From contig NZ_QPJQ01000005.1 of the NCBI RefSeq assembly GCF_003337275.1, positions 62,001 through 126,000 on the forward strand: DNA of 64,000 nucleotides, read 5' to 3'. The translations under genes were made by a program, and so were the position numbers. Positions 48,534-58,900 of this stretch are shown here, one piece after another (position 1 is the first letter of the stretch; every line of letters begins with the position of its first letter). Under the pieces are notes generated by a model. The model saw only the letters and a program-made list of their open reading frames with translations. It had not been told where the DNA came from and ran no database searches. The stretch comes from Marinomonas foliarum (GTDB taxonomy: Bacteria; Pseudomonadota; Gammaproteobacteria; Pseudomonadales; Marinomonadaceae).

Positions 48534-51500
48534 ACATCCTTCTTGTCTCCCAATGCTCTAAAAAAGCCTTAAAAGAAACTCGGCGAGTCATTGATCAGTT
48601 TGCAGAACGAACTGGAGATCGAACATGGCAAACTGCCATAACTGAGCAAGGCTTAGCCACGTTACGTAAATTACTCAAAAAGACCGCGCGTCGGAATACT
48701 TCCGTGGCGTGCCACTGGATTCGGGGGCGTAACCGAACCGAATTGAAATGGTTGGTGGGTAATCCGCGTCGTTTTAATGAATGGGGTAGTGTGCCGACGA
48801 ACGTAACGGGTCGAGATATCTTGCGCTCAGGCGATGAAAATACGTGGCAAACCGCAGAAGATATTCGCGTACTCGCGGGCATTGCGGCACTGTTTCATGA
48901 TTTTGGTAAAGCCAATAAAGCCTTTCAAGAGAAATTAAAACCTTCTTCAGGTAAAAAGAAAAAAACTTACGAACCTTATCGTCATGAATGGGTGTCGGTG
49001 AGACTATTTGAAGCTTTCGTGCTGCACGCGATAGAAGGTGTTGATAAGGGTAAGCAAGACGCCGCATGGTTGACCTTGTTAAGTGACCTACCAGACGATA
49101 TTGAAGGCAGCGTTATGGCGCGCCTTAAAAAAGATGGAATAGACGTCAAAGTTTCTTCTCCTTTTAAATATTTGCCGCCTGTTGCCAAAGCGGTGGCATG
49201 GCTTATTCTCTCTCATCATAAATTGCCAGAGCCTGTGAAAGATGACACTGAATTTGTGAATTCTCCAGAAACTATTATTGATGAAGGTTATATCTGTGCA
49301 AACTGGAATTCACCTCAATGTGACAACAAAGAGTGGAAATTAGCTGAAATCGCAGCGGTTTGGTTTTTTGAAAAGGGCTCACCATTTTGCAGTAAAGTCT
49401 GGCGTGAGCGAATTAGCCGTATTGCATCGCAAGGTGCTAAACGTACACAGCTACTGGCTCAAGACTGGCTCAATCAGCCTTTTTCCTTGCATCTCGCTCG
49501 TTTGAGTTTGATGTTAGGTGATCATTATTATTCTTCACAAAAGTCCATTGGACCTAAGAGTCCGTGGCATGACGATAAAGGCTACAAAAAGGTCTACGCT
49601 AACACATGGCGTGAACGGGGTAGTCGAGACAATGGAAACTACAATCAAACTTTAGATGAACATTTGATAGGCGTGTATCGTCATAGCCATCAAATAGTAC
49701 GATCTTTGTCATCGTTAAAAGAATCCTTGCCTGTTATTACTCGGCATCCTGAATTGAAGAAACGCACGCTAGACAGTCGTTTCGCTTGGCAAAATAAAGC
49801 CTACGAATTAGCGGTCAGCGTGCGAGATAAAGCAAAACAGCATGGTTTTTTTGGCATTAATGTCGCGTCCACTGGAAAGGGCAAAACCTTTGCGAATGCG
49901 CGCATTATGTATGGTCTTGCTGATGATAGAAAAGGGTGTCGATTCAGTGTTGCGCTTGGGTTGCGAACCTTAACCTTGCAAACAGGGGATGCTTTTAAAG
50001 AATTACTGCGACTGGATGACGAAGACCTAGCGGTTCTTATCGGCTCTAAAGCCGTGAAAGATTTGCATGAACAGGCGAAAACCAAGCAAACTTTAGAAGA
50101 GGACAGTCAGCAGGAAGTCTTACTGGGTTCAGAATCCGCCAATGATTTCAGCGACCAAGATAGCTATGTCAGTTACGAAGGTATGCTAGGTGATGGGCCG
50201 TTATCGCGTTGGTTAGAACACTCTCCTAAGAATAATAAATTGGTCAATGCACCTGTGTTGGTCAGCACGATTGATCATTTGATACCATCAACCGAGGGCA
50301 GTCGAGGTGGCAAACAAATAGCCCCCATGCTGCGTTTGCTGACCTCTGATTTAGTGCTTGATGAACCTGATGACTTTGGTTTGGAGGATTTACCCGCTCT
50401 GTGTCGATTGGTGAACTGGGCCGGTATGTTAGGATCCAATGTATTGCTTTCATCGGCGACGTTGCCACCTGATTTGATCAATGCTTTGTTCGATGCTTAT
50501 CTTGCTGGCCGCAAGCAGTATGAAGCATCGGTAAAAATAAACCCAAGTCAAACGCCCAATGTTGTGTGTGCTTGGTTTGATGAATTCCGCAGTGATTCCA
50601 TTCAGGCCAGCGAACGCTCTGCGTTTTCTGAGCATCATCAACAACTCATGATAAAACGTGCCGAAAAACTGCTTGAACAACCTGTCAAGCGTCGTGTCGA
50701 GTTGGTTGAGTGTAATATCGAAGCAAATGGGTCTAGTGTTATTCAAACCGTCGCTCAGTGTGTTCATCAAAGTATCTTGGCACTCCACAATGTACATCAT
50801 CATAGACATCCGACCTTGCCCGCTAAAGCCAGTTTTGGCCTTGTGCGTATGGCCAATATCATTCCGTTAGTCGCTGTGGCTAAAGCTCTAATGAATACAC
50901 CAAGCCCTAAAGGCATTCAGATTCATTATTGTGTTTACCACAGTCAGTTTCTTTTACTGCAACGCTCTTCTATTGAGCAAATGTTGGACACAGTGTTAAA
51001 TCGCAAAGACCCGAATGCCATTTGGCATCAGCCAAGTATTCGCGCTGCGTTGCAAGCTCATCCAAATGATCAGCATATTTTTGTCGTGCTCGGAAGTCCT
51101 GTAACAGAGGTGGGTCGGGATCATTCTTATGACTGGGCCGTTGTAGAGCCGTCGTCGATTCGTTCCTTGATTCAGCTAGCGGGACGAGTGTTGCGCCACT
51201 CAGACACAACGGTGGAAAGGTCGAATATTCACTTGCTCAACCAAAACGTGAGAGCCATGAAAAATGAAAAAGCCGCCTACGCAAAACCAGGTTTTGAAGG
51301 CGGTGCATTTTTGTTAGACAGTCATAAGCTGCAAGACGTATTAGAGACAAATGAATATCAAACCATCAATGCTTTACCGCGAATTCAAAAGCGTGATTCG
51401 TTAACGCCAACCAAGCGCTTTGTGGATTTAGAGCACGCGGCTCTGCATTCCCAGCTGTGGGGCAAGGACAAAGAAAACGGTGAAGCCTTTGCCAGCTTAT

Positions 51501-51880
51501 GGTGGAACAAACCCTGTCATTGGACGAACCATTTACAACGCAAGTTGCCATTTCGTCGTCATACACCGGATGAATCCTATTGCTTCTATCTAGTGGAAGA
51601 ATACGACGAACCCACTATGCATCGCTGGCACGACAACGGTGAATTAAAAGCCGATGACAAACAAAGCTTTCAGCGTGATCAAACGCATACATTCGCCATT
51701 GGCGTTCATAACTGGATAAAAGACTTTGATTATAAAAATGCATTAATCGATTTAGCGGAAAAGCTTAATCTAGAGCTTAGTGACGCATCTATACAATTTG
51801 GCACGATTAGACTGCGAAAAAGTGGCGAAAATGACGTGTGGCAACAGAGTGCTGTGTTAGGTTTTTATAAAAATATTTAA
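48530..51880 (+). CDS. cas3: Cas2-Cas3 fusion nuclease-helicase, type I-F
   Basis: The 1116-residue protein has the order typical of I-F. An N-terminal Cas2 domain (about 1-95; MNILLVSQCSKKALKETRRV) is followed by an HD nuclease (His123-Asp124 in LFHDFGKANKAF) and a superfamily 2 helicase. Walker A is STGKGKT at 447-453, Walker B is DEPDD at 611-615, and SATLPP and QLAGRVLRH follow. It bridges Cas1 in adaptation and degrades target DNA in interference. All key motifs are intact. Confidence 0.97.
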   Translation: MNILLVSQCSKKALKETRRVIDQFAERTGDRTWQTAITEQGLATLRKLLKKTARRNTSVACHWIRGRNRTELKWLVGNPRRFNEWGSVPTNVTGRDILRSGDENTWQTAEDIRVLAGIAALFHDFGKANKAFQEKLKPSSGKKKKTYEPYRHEWVSVRLFEAFVLHAIEGVDKGKQDAAWLTLLSDLPDDIEGSVMARLKKDGIDVKVSSPFKYLPPVAKAVAWLILSHHKLPEPVKDDTEFVNSPETIIDEGYICANWNSPQCDNKEWKLAEIAAVWFFEKGSPFCSKVWRERISRIASQGAKRTQLLAQDWLNQPFSLHLARLSLMLGDHYYSSQKSIGPKSPWHDDKGYKKVYANTWRERGSRDNGNYNQTLDEHLIGVYRHSHQIVRSLSSLKESLPVITRHPELKKRTLDSRFAWQNKAYELAVSVRDKAKQHGFFGINVASTGKGKTFANARIMYGLADDRKGCRFSVALGLRTLTLQTGDAFKELLRLDDEDLAVLIGSKAVKDLHEQAKTKQTLEEDSQQEVLLGSESANDFSDQDSYVSYEGMLGDGPLSRWLEHSPKNNKLVNAPVLVSTIDHLIPSTEGSRGGKQIAPMLRLLTSDLVLDEPDDFGLEDLPALCRLVNWAGMLGSNVLLSSATLPPDLINALFDAYLAGRKQYEASVKINPSQTPNVVCAWFDEFRSDSIQASERSAFSEHHQQLMIKRAEKLLEQPVKRRVELVECNIEANGSSVIQTVAQCVHQSILALHNVHHHRHPTLPAKASFGLVRMANIIPLVAVAKALMNTPSPKGIQIHYCVYHSQFLLLQRSSIEQMLDTVLNRKDPNAIWHQPSIRAALQAHPNDQHIFVVLGSPVTEVGRDHSYDWAVVEPSSIRSLIQLAGRVLRHSDTTVERSNIHLLNQNVRAMKNEKAAYAKPGFEGGAFLLDSHKLQDVLETNEYQTINALPRIQKRDSLTPTKRFVDLEHAALHSQLWGKDKENGEAFASLWWNKPCHWTNHLQRKLPFRRHTPDESYCFYLVEEYDEPTMHRWHDNGELKADDKQSFQRDQTHTFAIGVHNWIKDFDYKNALIDLAEKLNLELSDASIQFGTIRLRKSGENDVWQQSAVLGFYKNI

Positions 51881-51895
51881 CAAAAGGAAGAGGAT

Positions 51896-53245
51896 ATGAC
51901 GTTGGAAGAAATATCGTTATCCGACAAGATCCGCGATTACATCGACAGTCGCAAGCAGGATCGGCTAGACAAGTTCGATAAAGACACACAAAAAGGCGTG
52001 CTAGCGGCATCGGTAGAAAATGTCGCGGCATATGAAATGGAGCGGGCCGCTTTACGAGTCAGTGAAGAAGACCGCTTTAAACCAGCTAACTGGCTGAGTG
52101 ACGCGGCAAGTCGTGCGAATAATGTGCATATAGCAACTCATGTTGCTAAATTTACCTATTCGTCTGCAAAAAAATGTACCAACGTATTTAAACCTCCAAT
52201 GTTAAGTCAAGGGGCTGGTTATATCTCGACTTTGTCTCTGAAAGACTATAGCTACGATGTAGCGGTTGACGATGCTAAGCATATGGACGTGGCTAATTTA
52301 GTAACTTTAAGTGGAGGTGATATAACTTTTTTATCATTGCTTTACACTAATCGGGATGATTTTTTTTGTGAACTAGGACTTTCGAAAGAGCAGTCTAAAT
52401 ATTGTTTAGATTGTTTCAAGTCGACAATTAAGATAGGTATCCCAAGGTCTCATTTTTTACTAAAGCAAATATATTGGCCTATTCAAGAAAATTGTTATCA
52501 CTTGTTGCTCCCTATGTTCGCGTCGTCATTGACTCAAGAAATATATGAACGTGTACAACATGCGCGTTTCTCAGAAGAGCAACAAGAAGCGCGTGCTGCA
52601 CGTCGCAGTGAAAAAGAGTCTGACCTTGCCACGATCGAATTCCCAAATATAGCGGTTCAAACATTTGGTGGGAATCAGCCGCAAAATATTAGCGCTTTAA
52701 ATAGCAAGTCTAAGCGAGCAGGTCGAGCCTATATGCTTAGCAGCGCACCACCAATGTGGCAAAGCCAAGAAAAACCACCGTTAAAAGTGAAGTCCATTTT
52801 TCGTGGGCCGTTTTCTCGTAAGGTTTATGGGCATCTTATTGGATTGAAGACGTTCTTAGTCGCCAATTTGAATAAGCGTAGTGTTTGGGAAACACGGGCG
52901 GAAAGAGCACATCGTATCGATGACATTGTCGATCAGCTGGTGGCTTATGGGGCTAGTGTTCGGTCTTTTCCTGCGGGTTGGTCTTCTCATCCAGATTGTC
53001 ATTTGCCACTTCATCAAAAGCTTTGGCTAGATCCGAATCGACGAGCCTTCGATAAGGAATTTGAAGACGAATTTGATAAAAAAGAGTGGCAAGGTTTAGT
53101 CGCTGCCGATTTCGCTCGTTTCTTAAATGCAGAGCTAGAGAAAAACTCCGAGATCGCCACAGGCGATGTTGAGTTTGTGCAGTGGAAAGTGCTCACCGCT
53201 CAAGAGCTTAGACTGGTGCAAGACGACGTGAAAGGAGCTTTTTGA
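51896..53245 (+). CDS. csy1: Csy1 (Cas8f), type I-F Cascade large subunit
   Basis: The 449-residue protein starts with SLSDKIRDYIDSRKQDRLDKF and has HFLLKQIYWPIQENCYHLLLP-like and GGNQPQNISALNSK segments, typical of Csy1. In the Csy complex it sits at the crRNA 5' handle with Csy2 and reads the PAM. It is 15 bp after cas3 with AGGAAGAGG before its ATG, and overlaps csy2 by one base. Confidence 0.94.
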   Translation: MTLEEISLSDKIRDYIDSRKQDRLDKFDKDTQKGVLAASVENVAAYEMERAALRVSEEDRFKPANWLSDAASRANNVHIATHVAKFTYSSAKKCTNVFKPPMLSQGAGYISTLSLKDYSYDVAVDDAKHMDVANLVTLSGGDITFLSLLYTNRDDFFCELGLSKEQSKYCLDCFKSTIKIGIPRSHFLLKQIYWPIQENCYHLLLPMFASSLTQEIYERVQHARFSEEQQEARAARRSEKESDLATIEFPNIAVQTFGGNQPQNISALNSKSKRAGRAYMLSSAPPMWQSQEKPPLKVKSIFRGPFSRKVYGHLIGLKTFLVANLNKRSVWETRAERAHRIDDIVDQLVAYGASVRSFPAGWSSHPDCHLPLHQKLWLDPNRRAFDKEFEDEFDKKEWQGLVAADFARFLNAELEKNSEIATGDVEFVQWKVLTAQELRLVQDDVKGAF

Positions 53246-54198
53246 TGGATAAATTACTGGTCATTAGACACCTTAAAGTGGAAGGAGTGAATGCCATCGC
53301 AGGTTTAACGTGGGGCTTCCCTTCCATGACGAGCTTTTTAGGGCTGACTCATGCCTTGCAGAGAAAAGTCCAAGCTCGCGTTTCAGATAAATTAACGCTT
53401 ACTGGCTGCGCGGTGATTTGTCATGCCAGTCAAGTGCAATCTCATAGCAACAACATGAGTCGTGAAAATTATTTCGCCTTAACTCGAAACCCATTAACCA
53501 AAGACGGCAGTACGGCACCCTTTAATGAAGAAGGCAAAATGCGCATGGATGTATCGCTTTTGATCGAATTATCGGGCCCAACACCGCCTGATATAGAAGA
53601 GATGCTTGTCGAGTTTACTGAAGATGCTTTATTTACCTCAAGGGTTGCTGGTGGTGCGGTACACAGTATCGGTGATATTGAGCTTATTACAGACATTGGA
53701 GCCATTAATCGAGAGCGCACTACTCGAAAATCTTTCCTTCGCAAGTTACTTCCAGGATTCGCTTTAGTGAGTCGTGATGATGTTCTGCAAGATCATATGG
53801 ATAAAAGTCAAAAATCGCCTTTGGATGCGTTTTTAGATTTTAGTATCCGCAAAATGTCATCTAAACCAAAAGGTGGCAAAGCAGAATGGACGACAGATCG
53901 CCTTGATTACACCGGATGGCTCAAACCTATTATGGTGGGTTATCAAGGCATATCCGATGTCTACGAAGCTGGACAAGTTGAGCATGTGCGAGATCGCTCT
54001 TGCCCAGTGCTATTTGTGGAATCGATTTATTCACTGGGTCAATGGATCAGTCCACATCGAATAGACGATTTGAAGCACCTTTTTTGGCATCAAGAACACC
54101 AAGCAGACAACGCACTTTATCTTTGTAAAAACGACTATAAACCAGAAGCACCTATCTTATTAAACGACGAAACAAACCAAACCATTGAGGAGAAATAG
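53245..54198 (+). CDS. csy2: Csy2 (Cas5f), type I-F Cascade subunit
   Basis: The protein of about 317 residues starts [30 protein letters not shown], the usual Csy2 beginning. It pairs with Csy1 on the crRNA 5' end. The ATG overlaps the csy1 stop as TGATG with AAAGGAG upstream; an in-frame TTG one codon earlier is less likely. The csy3 ATG begins just after its stop. Confidence 0.94.
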   Translation: MDKLLVIRHLKVEGVNAIAGLTWGFPSMTSFLGLTHALQRKVQARVSDKLTLTGCAVICHASQVQSHSNNMSRENYFALTRNPLTKDGSTAPFNEEGKMRMDVSLLIELSGPTPPDIEEMLVEFTEDALFTSRVAGGAVHSIGDIELITDIGAINRERTTRKSFLRKLLPGFALVSRDDVLQDHMDKSQKSPLDAFLDFSIRKMSSKPKGGKAEWTTDRLDYTGWLKPIMVGYQGISDVYEAGQVEHVRDRSCPVLFVESIYSLGQWISPHRIDDLKHLFWHQEHQADNALYLCKNDYKPEAPILLNDETNQTIEEK

Positions 54199-54199
54199 C

Positions 54200-55204
54200 A
54201 TGGCAGCAGTAAAAACCGCATCAGTATTGGCATTCGAACGTAAACTGGCAAACTCAGATGGTTTGTTGTTCGCAGGGAATTGGGCTAAACCTGACGGAGA
54301 GTGGAAGCCGATAGCGTTACAAGAAAAATCGGTACGAGGCACTATCTCTAACCGACAAAAAAACGCCGTTTTGAATGATCCAGCAAAGTTAGACCAAGAA
54401 GTGAATAAAGCGAACTTACAAACCGTTGATACAGCGGCTTTACCATTTGACTGTGACACTTTGAAAGTCGTGTACAGTTTGCGAGTATTGGGAGACCTTC
54501 CAACGCCCTCTGCATGCAATAGCCCTGATTACCAAGAAGTATTGAGCACTACTATTAAATCCTATATTGAAGAACAATCTTTCGCTGTCTTGGCGCATCG
54601 TTATGCATCCAATATCGCGAGTGGTCGTTTTTTATGGCGCAACCGTGTCGGCGCAGAAGACATTTCTATTCGTGTGACGCAAAAGAATAAAGACGGCAAC
54701 ATCACTTGGGTTTTTAATGGGTACGATTTATCACTACGCGATTTTGATTATCAAAGTGATGATTTAACCGCCTTTGCCAATGAAATTCAAAAGGGACTGA
54801 CTAGCGATACTTTTACCTATTTCCAAATAGAAGCCTTTGTAAAACTGGGAGAAGGGCAAGAAGTCTTTCCGTCTCAAGAGTTGGTATTAGATGGCAATTC
54901 CCGTAAGAGTAAAGTCTTGTATGACGTAGATGGCACAGCCGCATTACACTCGCAGAAAATCGGTAACGCCATCCGTACTGTGGACACTTGGTATCAAGGC
55001 TCGGAAGAGATAGGCCCAATTTCTGCTGAACCATTTGGCTCTGTTACTAGCCGCGGTAAGGCTTATCGTAGCAACAAAGACGATTTTTATACCTTATTTG
55101 ATAAGTGGATGGAAAAAGGCCAAGCACCAGAGACAGAACAACAGCATTACGTAATGGCAAATTTGATCCGTGGTGGTGTATTTGGCGGAAAATCTGACGC
55201 TTAA
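54200..55204 (+). CDS. csy3: Csy3 (Cas7f), type I-F Cascade backbone
   Basis: The protein of about 334 residues forms the six-copy backbone along the crRNA spacer. [20 protein letters not shown] at the start, VVYSLRVLG, and [16 protein letters not shown] residues at the end are family features. GAGGAG precedes the ATG at 54200; the in-frame TTG at 54185 lies inside csy2 and has no ribosome site. It is 12 bp before cas6f. Confidence 0.95.
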   Translation: MAAVKTASVLAFERKLANSDGLLFAGNWAKPDGEWKPIALQEKSVRGTISNRQKNAVLNDPAKLDQEVNKANLQTVDTAALPFDCDTLKVVYSLRVLGDLPTPSACNSPDYQEVLSTTIKSYIEEQSFAVLAHRYASNIASGRFLWRNRVGAEDISIRVTQKNKDGNITWVFNGYDLSLRDFDYQSDDLTAFANEIQKGLTSDTFTYFQIEAFVKLGEGQEVFPSQELVLDGNSRKSKVLYDVDGTAALHSQKIGNAIRTVDTWYQGSEEIGPISAEPFGSVTSRGKAYRSNKDDFYTLFDKWMEKGQAPETEQQHYVMANLIRGGVFGGKSDA

Positions 55205-55216
55205 CAAGGAGTGGTT

Positions 55217-55777
55217 ATGGACTATTATTTGGACATTACCCTATTGGAAGACCCAGAATTTACCAAGACTATCTTGATGAATGCCTTGTTTAGCAAGCTT
55301 CATCGCGCCTTGGTAGAAGTGTCTCAAAACGATATTGGCGTAAGTTTTCCAAGCGCAACCAAAAAAAGCCTAGGGGACAAACTCCGTCTACATGGTTCAC
55401 AAGGTCGTTTAGAAGTACTGGAAGCCTTATCTTGGCGACGTGGTTTAGGGGATTTCACTGTGGTAACTAAGGTTACTCAAGTGCCGAGTACGAACGAGTT
55501 TTGTCTTGTTAAACGAGTTCATGTGAAAAGCAATGCTGACCGACTACGTCGTCGAGCAATGAAACGTCATGATCTCTCTTATGATGAAGCTGTGGAGCGC
55601 ATTCCTGACGAGGTTGAAAAACAATTGGAGTTGCCTTTTGTCAGAATCAAGAGTCGATCAACAGGGGATCAACAGTTTCCCTTGTTTATTAAACAAACCT
55701 TGGGTGAAGCTAAAAAAGACGGAGTGAGTTTTTCCAAATACGGATTAAGTTCTACCAGTACCTTACCTTGGTTTTGA
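55217..55777 (+). CDS. cas6f: Cas6f (Csy4) crRNA endoribonuclease
   Basis: The 186-residue enzyme cuts the repeat hairpin and stays bound to it. MDYYLDITLLEDPEF and the catalytic His at residue 29 match Pseudomonas Csy4, and the arginine-rich helix (DRLRRRAMKRH, near residue 115) is the one that grips the stem. The ATG at 55217 is well placed after AAGGAG; the GTG at 55211 is too close to it. It ends the cas operon, 130 bp before the first repeat. Confidence 0.96.
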   Translation: MDYYLDITLLEDPEFTKTILMNALFSKLHRALVEVSQNDIGVSFPSATKKSLGDKLRLHGSQGRLEVLEALSWRRGLGDFTVVTKVTQVPSTNEFCLVKRVHVKSNADRLRRRAMKRHDLSYDEAVERIPDEVEKQLELPFVRIKSRSTGDQQFPLFIKQTLGEAKKDGVSFSKYGLSSTSTLPWF

Positions 55778-55794
55778 CCCTTTTTTTTAGACCT

Positions 55795-55836
55795 AATGCC
55801 AAGCCCTTATAAATAGGGGCTTGGCATTTCTTGTTT
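55795..55836 (+). terminator. Stem-loop after the cas operon, probable terminator
   Basis: A perfect 12-bp stem AATGCCAAGCCC/GGGCTTGGCATT with a 10-base loop is followed by TCTTGTTT. It would end the cas mRNA before the array, so the array needs its own promoter. The T tract is broken, so termination may be partial. Confidence 0.65.
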
Positions 55837-55867
55837 AAAAAAGGGTATTTTCGTTAAAAAGATACAA

Positions 55868-55880
55868 AGCTCTTTAACAA
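55868..55880 (+). promoter_or_regulatory. boxA-like antitermination element in the CRISPR leader
   Basis: AGCTCTTTAACAA differs in one base from the boxA of E. coli rRNA operons (TGCTCTTTAACAA), the binding site of NusB/NusE. It lies 27 bp before the first repeat. Leader boxA elements that protect CRISPR arrays from Rho are known from other bacteria; here the assignment rests on sequence and place. Confidence 0.75.
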
Positions 55881-55891
55881 TCAGATACTTA
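55879..55891 (+). promoter_or_regulatory. IHF-like site in the CRISPR leader
   Basis: AATCAGATACTTA matches the IHF consensus WATCAA-N4-TTR except for one base. It overlaps the end of the boxA-like element and lies 16 bp before the first repeat. IHF bends the leader for spacer integration in several type I systems. One mismatch in an AT-rich region makes this tentative. Confidence 0.35.
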
Positions 55892-55907
55892 ATGCTAATT
55901 TTCTCTA

Positions 55908-58900
55908 CTTCACCGCCGAATAGGCGGCTTAGAAAGACCTTTTCAGACTTGATTTCACTGACAGGAACTTCACCGCCGAATAGGCGGCTTAGAAATTCCT
56001 GCTGATAACGCGCCAACACTTCATACACTTCACCGCCGAATAGGCGGCTTAGAAAGTATAGGTGTTGTCAGACATAAGCACATTTGACTTCACCGCCGAA
56101 TAGGCGGCTTAGAAAGAAAACTTCAACGAAATAAGCATTAATAAGGACTTCACCGCCGAATAGGCGGCTTAGAAAACTGATGGAACTTCACGTCCTCCGC
56201 TGCATTGCTTCACCGCCGAATAGGCGGCTTAGAAAGATATAGCTTAGGCTTAGTTAGCTTCTTATCTAGCTTCACCGCCGAATAGGCGGCTTAGAAATAA
56301 ACCCTTATGTTTAAAGGGTTACATTGTTACTTCACCGCCGAATAGGCGGCTTAGAAATTGAAATACATCCTGACATTGCTTGGCAGTTACTTCACCGCCG
56401 AATAGGCGGCTTAGAAATCGCTCGTATTGGTCCCAACAAGGTAGGCACTCTTCACCGCCGAATAGGCGGCTTAGAAACAAGCCAAGAAGATATTCTGGGA
56501 TGACCTAAACTTCACCGCCGAATAGGCGGCTTAGAAATGTGGGACGACTGGAGCGCCAAGGGGTCAAACCTTCACCGCCGAATAGGCGGCTTAGAAATTT
56601 GCAATACTCCTATGATTCTTCAATTGCAACTTCACCGCCGAATAGGCGGCTTAGAAAGAGCAGGGTAAACTAATGCGGGAAAACCCGACCTTCACCGCCG
56701 AATAGGCGGCTTAGAAACATTGCAATACATTTAAGATAAATAATTTAACCTTCACCGCCGAATAGGCGGCTTAGAAAAACACAAGCGGCCAAGTTATCAG
56801 CACAATCGCCTTCACCGCCGAATAGGCGGCTTAGAAAAGAACCTGACGCAGCAACGCCAAAGAAAATGGCTTCACCGCCGAATAGGCGGCTTAGAAAATG
56901 CTTTAGATTTCGTCCGCAGTGCTGACAGTCTTCACCGCCGAATAGGCGGCTTAGAAATAAATTCCGAGATAAAGAGGAGACCATTTCGACTTCACCGCCG
57001 AATAGGCGGCTTAGAAAAGATAGAACAAATGTTATGCGGTGGTTACTTGCTTCACCGCCGAATAGGCGGCTTAGAAATTTCGTAAATTTGGTTTCACTCA
57101 TTTCTTTTCCTTCACCGCCGAATAGGCGGCTTAGAAATCGGCTTTTATATCCGCAAACTCGTCTATGCCCTTCACCGCCGAATAGGCGGCTTAGAAATTG
57201 TCGATCAAAGTATACCAGATTATACGACCCTTCACCGCCGAATAGGCGGCTTAGAAAATCTGGCACACCCAGACACCAGCACCAAGCTCCTTCACCGCCG
57301 AATAGGCGGCTTAGAAATGTCAGTCTGGCGAACTCGGCAAGACTCTTTACTTCACCGCCGAATAGGCGGCTTAGAAATTCCCCATCTATCTCAATGCCAA
57401 TAGACTGCACTTCACCGCCGAATAGGCGGCTTAGAAACCAAAAGCACCACTACAGCCCAAAAAACCAACCTTCACCGCCGAATAGGCGGCTTAGAAAGCT
57501 TTCAGGCCGCAGGATATATTCGAGTACAACTTCACCGCCGAATAGGCGGCTTAGAAATAAACACGTACAACTATCAAGAATATAAAGGACTTCACCGCCG
57601 AATAGGCGGCTTAGAAATAGAGACGAAGACAGGAATAAGCAAGCCAGAGCTTCACCGCCGAATAGGCGGCTTAGAAATAAAAAAACAGCACTATAAAGCC
57701 TATTTACTCCTTCACCGCCGAATAGGCGGCTTAGAAACGTGCGGGGGCGCACGGTGGTTTATCTAGCAGGCTTCACCGCCGAATAGGCGGCTTAGAAACA
57801 TGCCGCAGGAGATCACGCGCATAACATCCATCTTCACCGCCGAATAGGCGGCTTAGAAAATTAAACTTCAATGAACTAGCCTTACTTTCCTCTTCACCGC
57901 CGAATAGGCGGCTTAGAAAGTCGTGGAGAATTTCGCTTGCGAAACACCAAGCTTCACCGCCGAATAGGCGGCTTAGAAAGATCGCGCGATAAAAAAAACG
58001 ATCCGGTGGCTCTTCACCGCCGAATAGGCGGCTTAGAAAAAGAGCCGAGGCTTTACGATCGTTACGCTTAGCTTCACCGCCGAATAGGCGGCTTAGAAAA
58101 ACCACTTCGCCACTTAAAAAAGAACCGCCTGACTTCACCGCCGAATAGGCGGCTTAGAAAAAAGGCGTCGAAATGTACAACGCCAAAGCCAACTTCACCG
58201 CCGAATAGGCGGCTTAGAAAAAAGGCGTCGAAATGTACAACGCCAAAGCCAACTTCACCGCCGAATAGGCGGCTTAGAAAACACACCACACAACCAACCA
58301 GTATTTAAAATTCTTCACCGCCGAATAGGCGGCTTAGAAAAGTAGTGCGTCAACGCTTGAGCGGGATATCGTCTTCACCGCCGAATAGGCGGCTTAGAAA
58401 AGTGAAAGGGCAAATACATTCGCCAGTCACAACTTCACCGCCGAATAGGCGGCTTAGAAAGTGAAATGACCATGATGTCGTTGTTAACAGGCCTTCACCG
58501 CCGAATAGGCGGCTTAGAAATGGTCTAAATCATCTTTTTCAGCATAAGCAATCTTCACCGCCGAATAGGCGGCTTAGAAAAATTAATTGTCACATCACCG
58601 TCTTGTGGTTTTCTTCACCGCCGAATAGGCGGCTTAGAAAATGTACGTGGTGCGGTAACAGCCAGCGGTGAACTTCACCGCCGAATAGGCGGCTTAGAAA
58701 AAACTTAGTAGAACGGGTTTACATCATTACAGCTTCACCGCCGAATAGGCGGCTTAGAAAAAGCAGGAACACCAACAGCGATGAGCAAACCGCTTCACCG
58801 CCGAATAGGCGGCTTAGAAAAGAAATGGCGAATACTCGAAAGTAAGACAGTACTTCACCGCCGAATAGGCGGCTTAGAAAGCTGAGCTTGTCACCTTGCC

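Larger units (their letters stand above)
55778..55907 (+). promoter_or_regulatory. CRISPR leader region
   Basis: The 130-bp AT-rich stretch between cas6f and the first repeat contains, in order, a T run, a strong stem-loop, a T/A-rich region likely to hold the array promoter, a boxA-like element and an IHF-like site. The repeat orientation, with the CTTAGAAA end away from this side, makes this the leader end, so the newest spacers are nearest cas6f. Confidence 0.85.
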
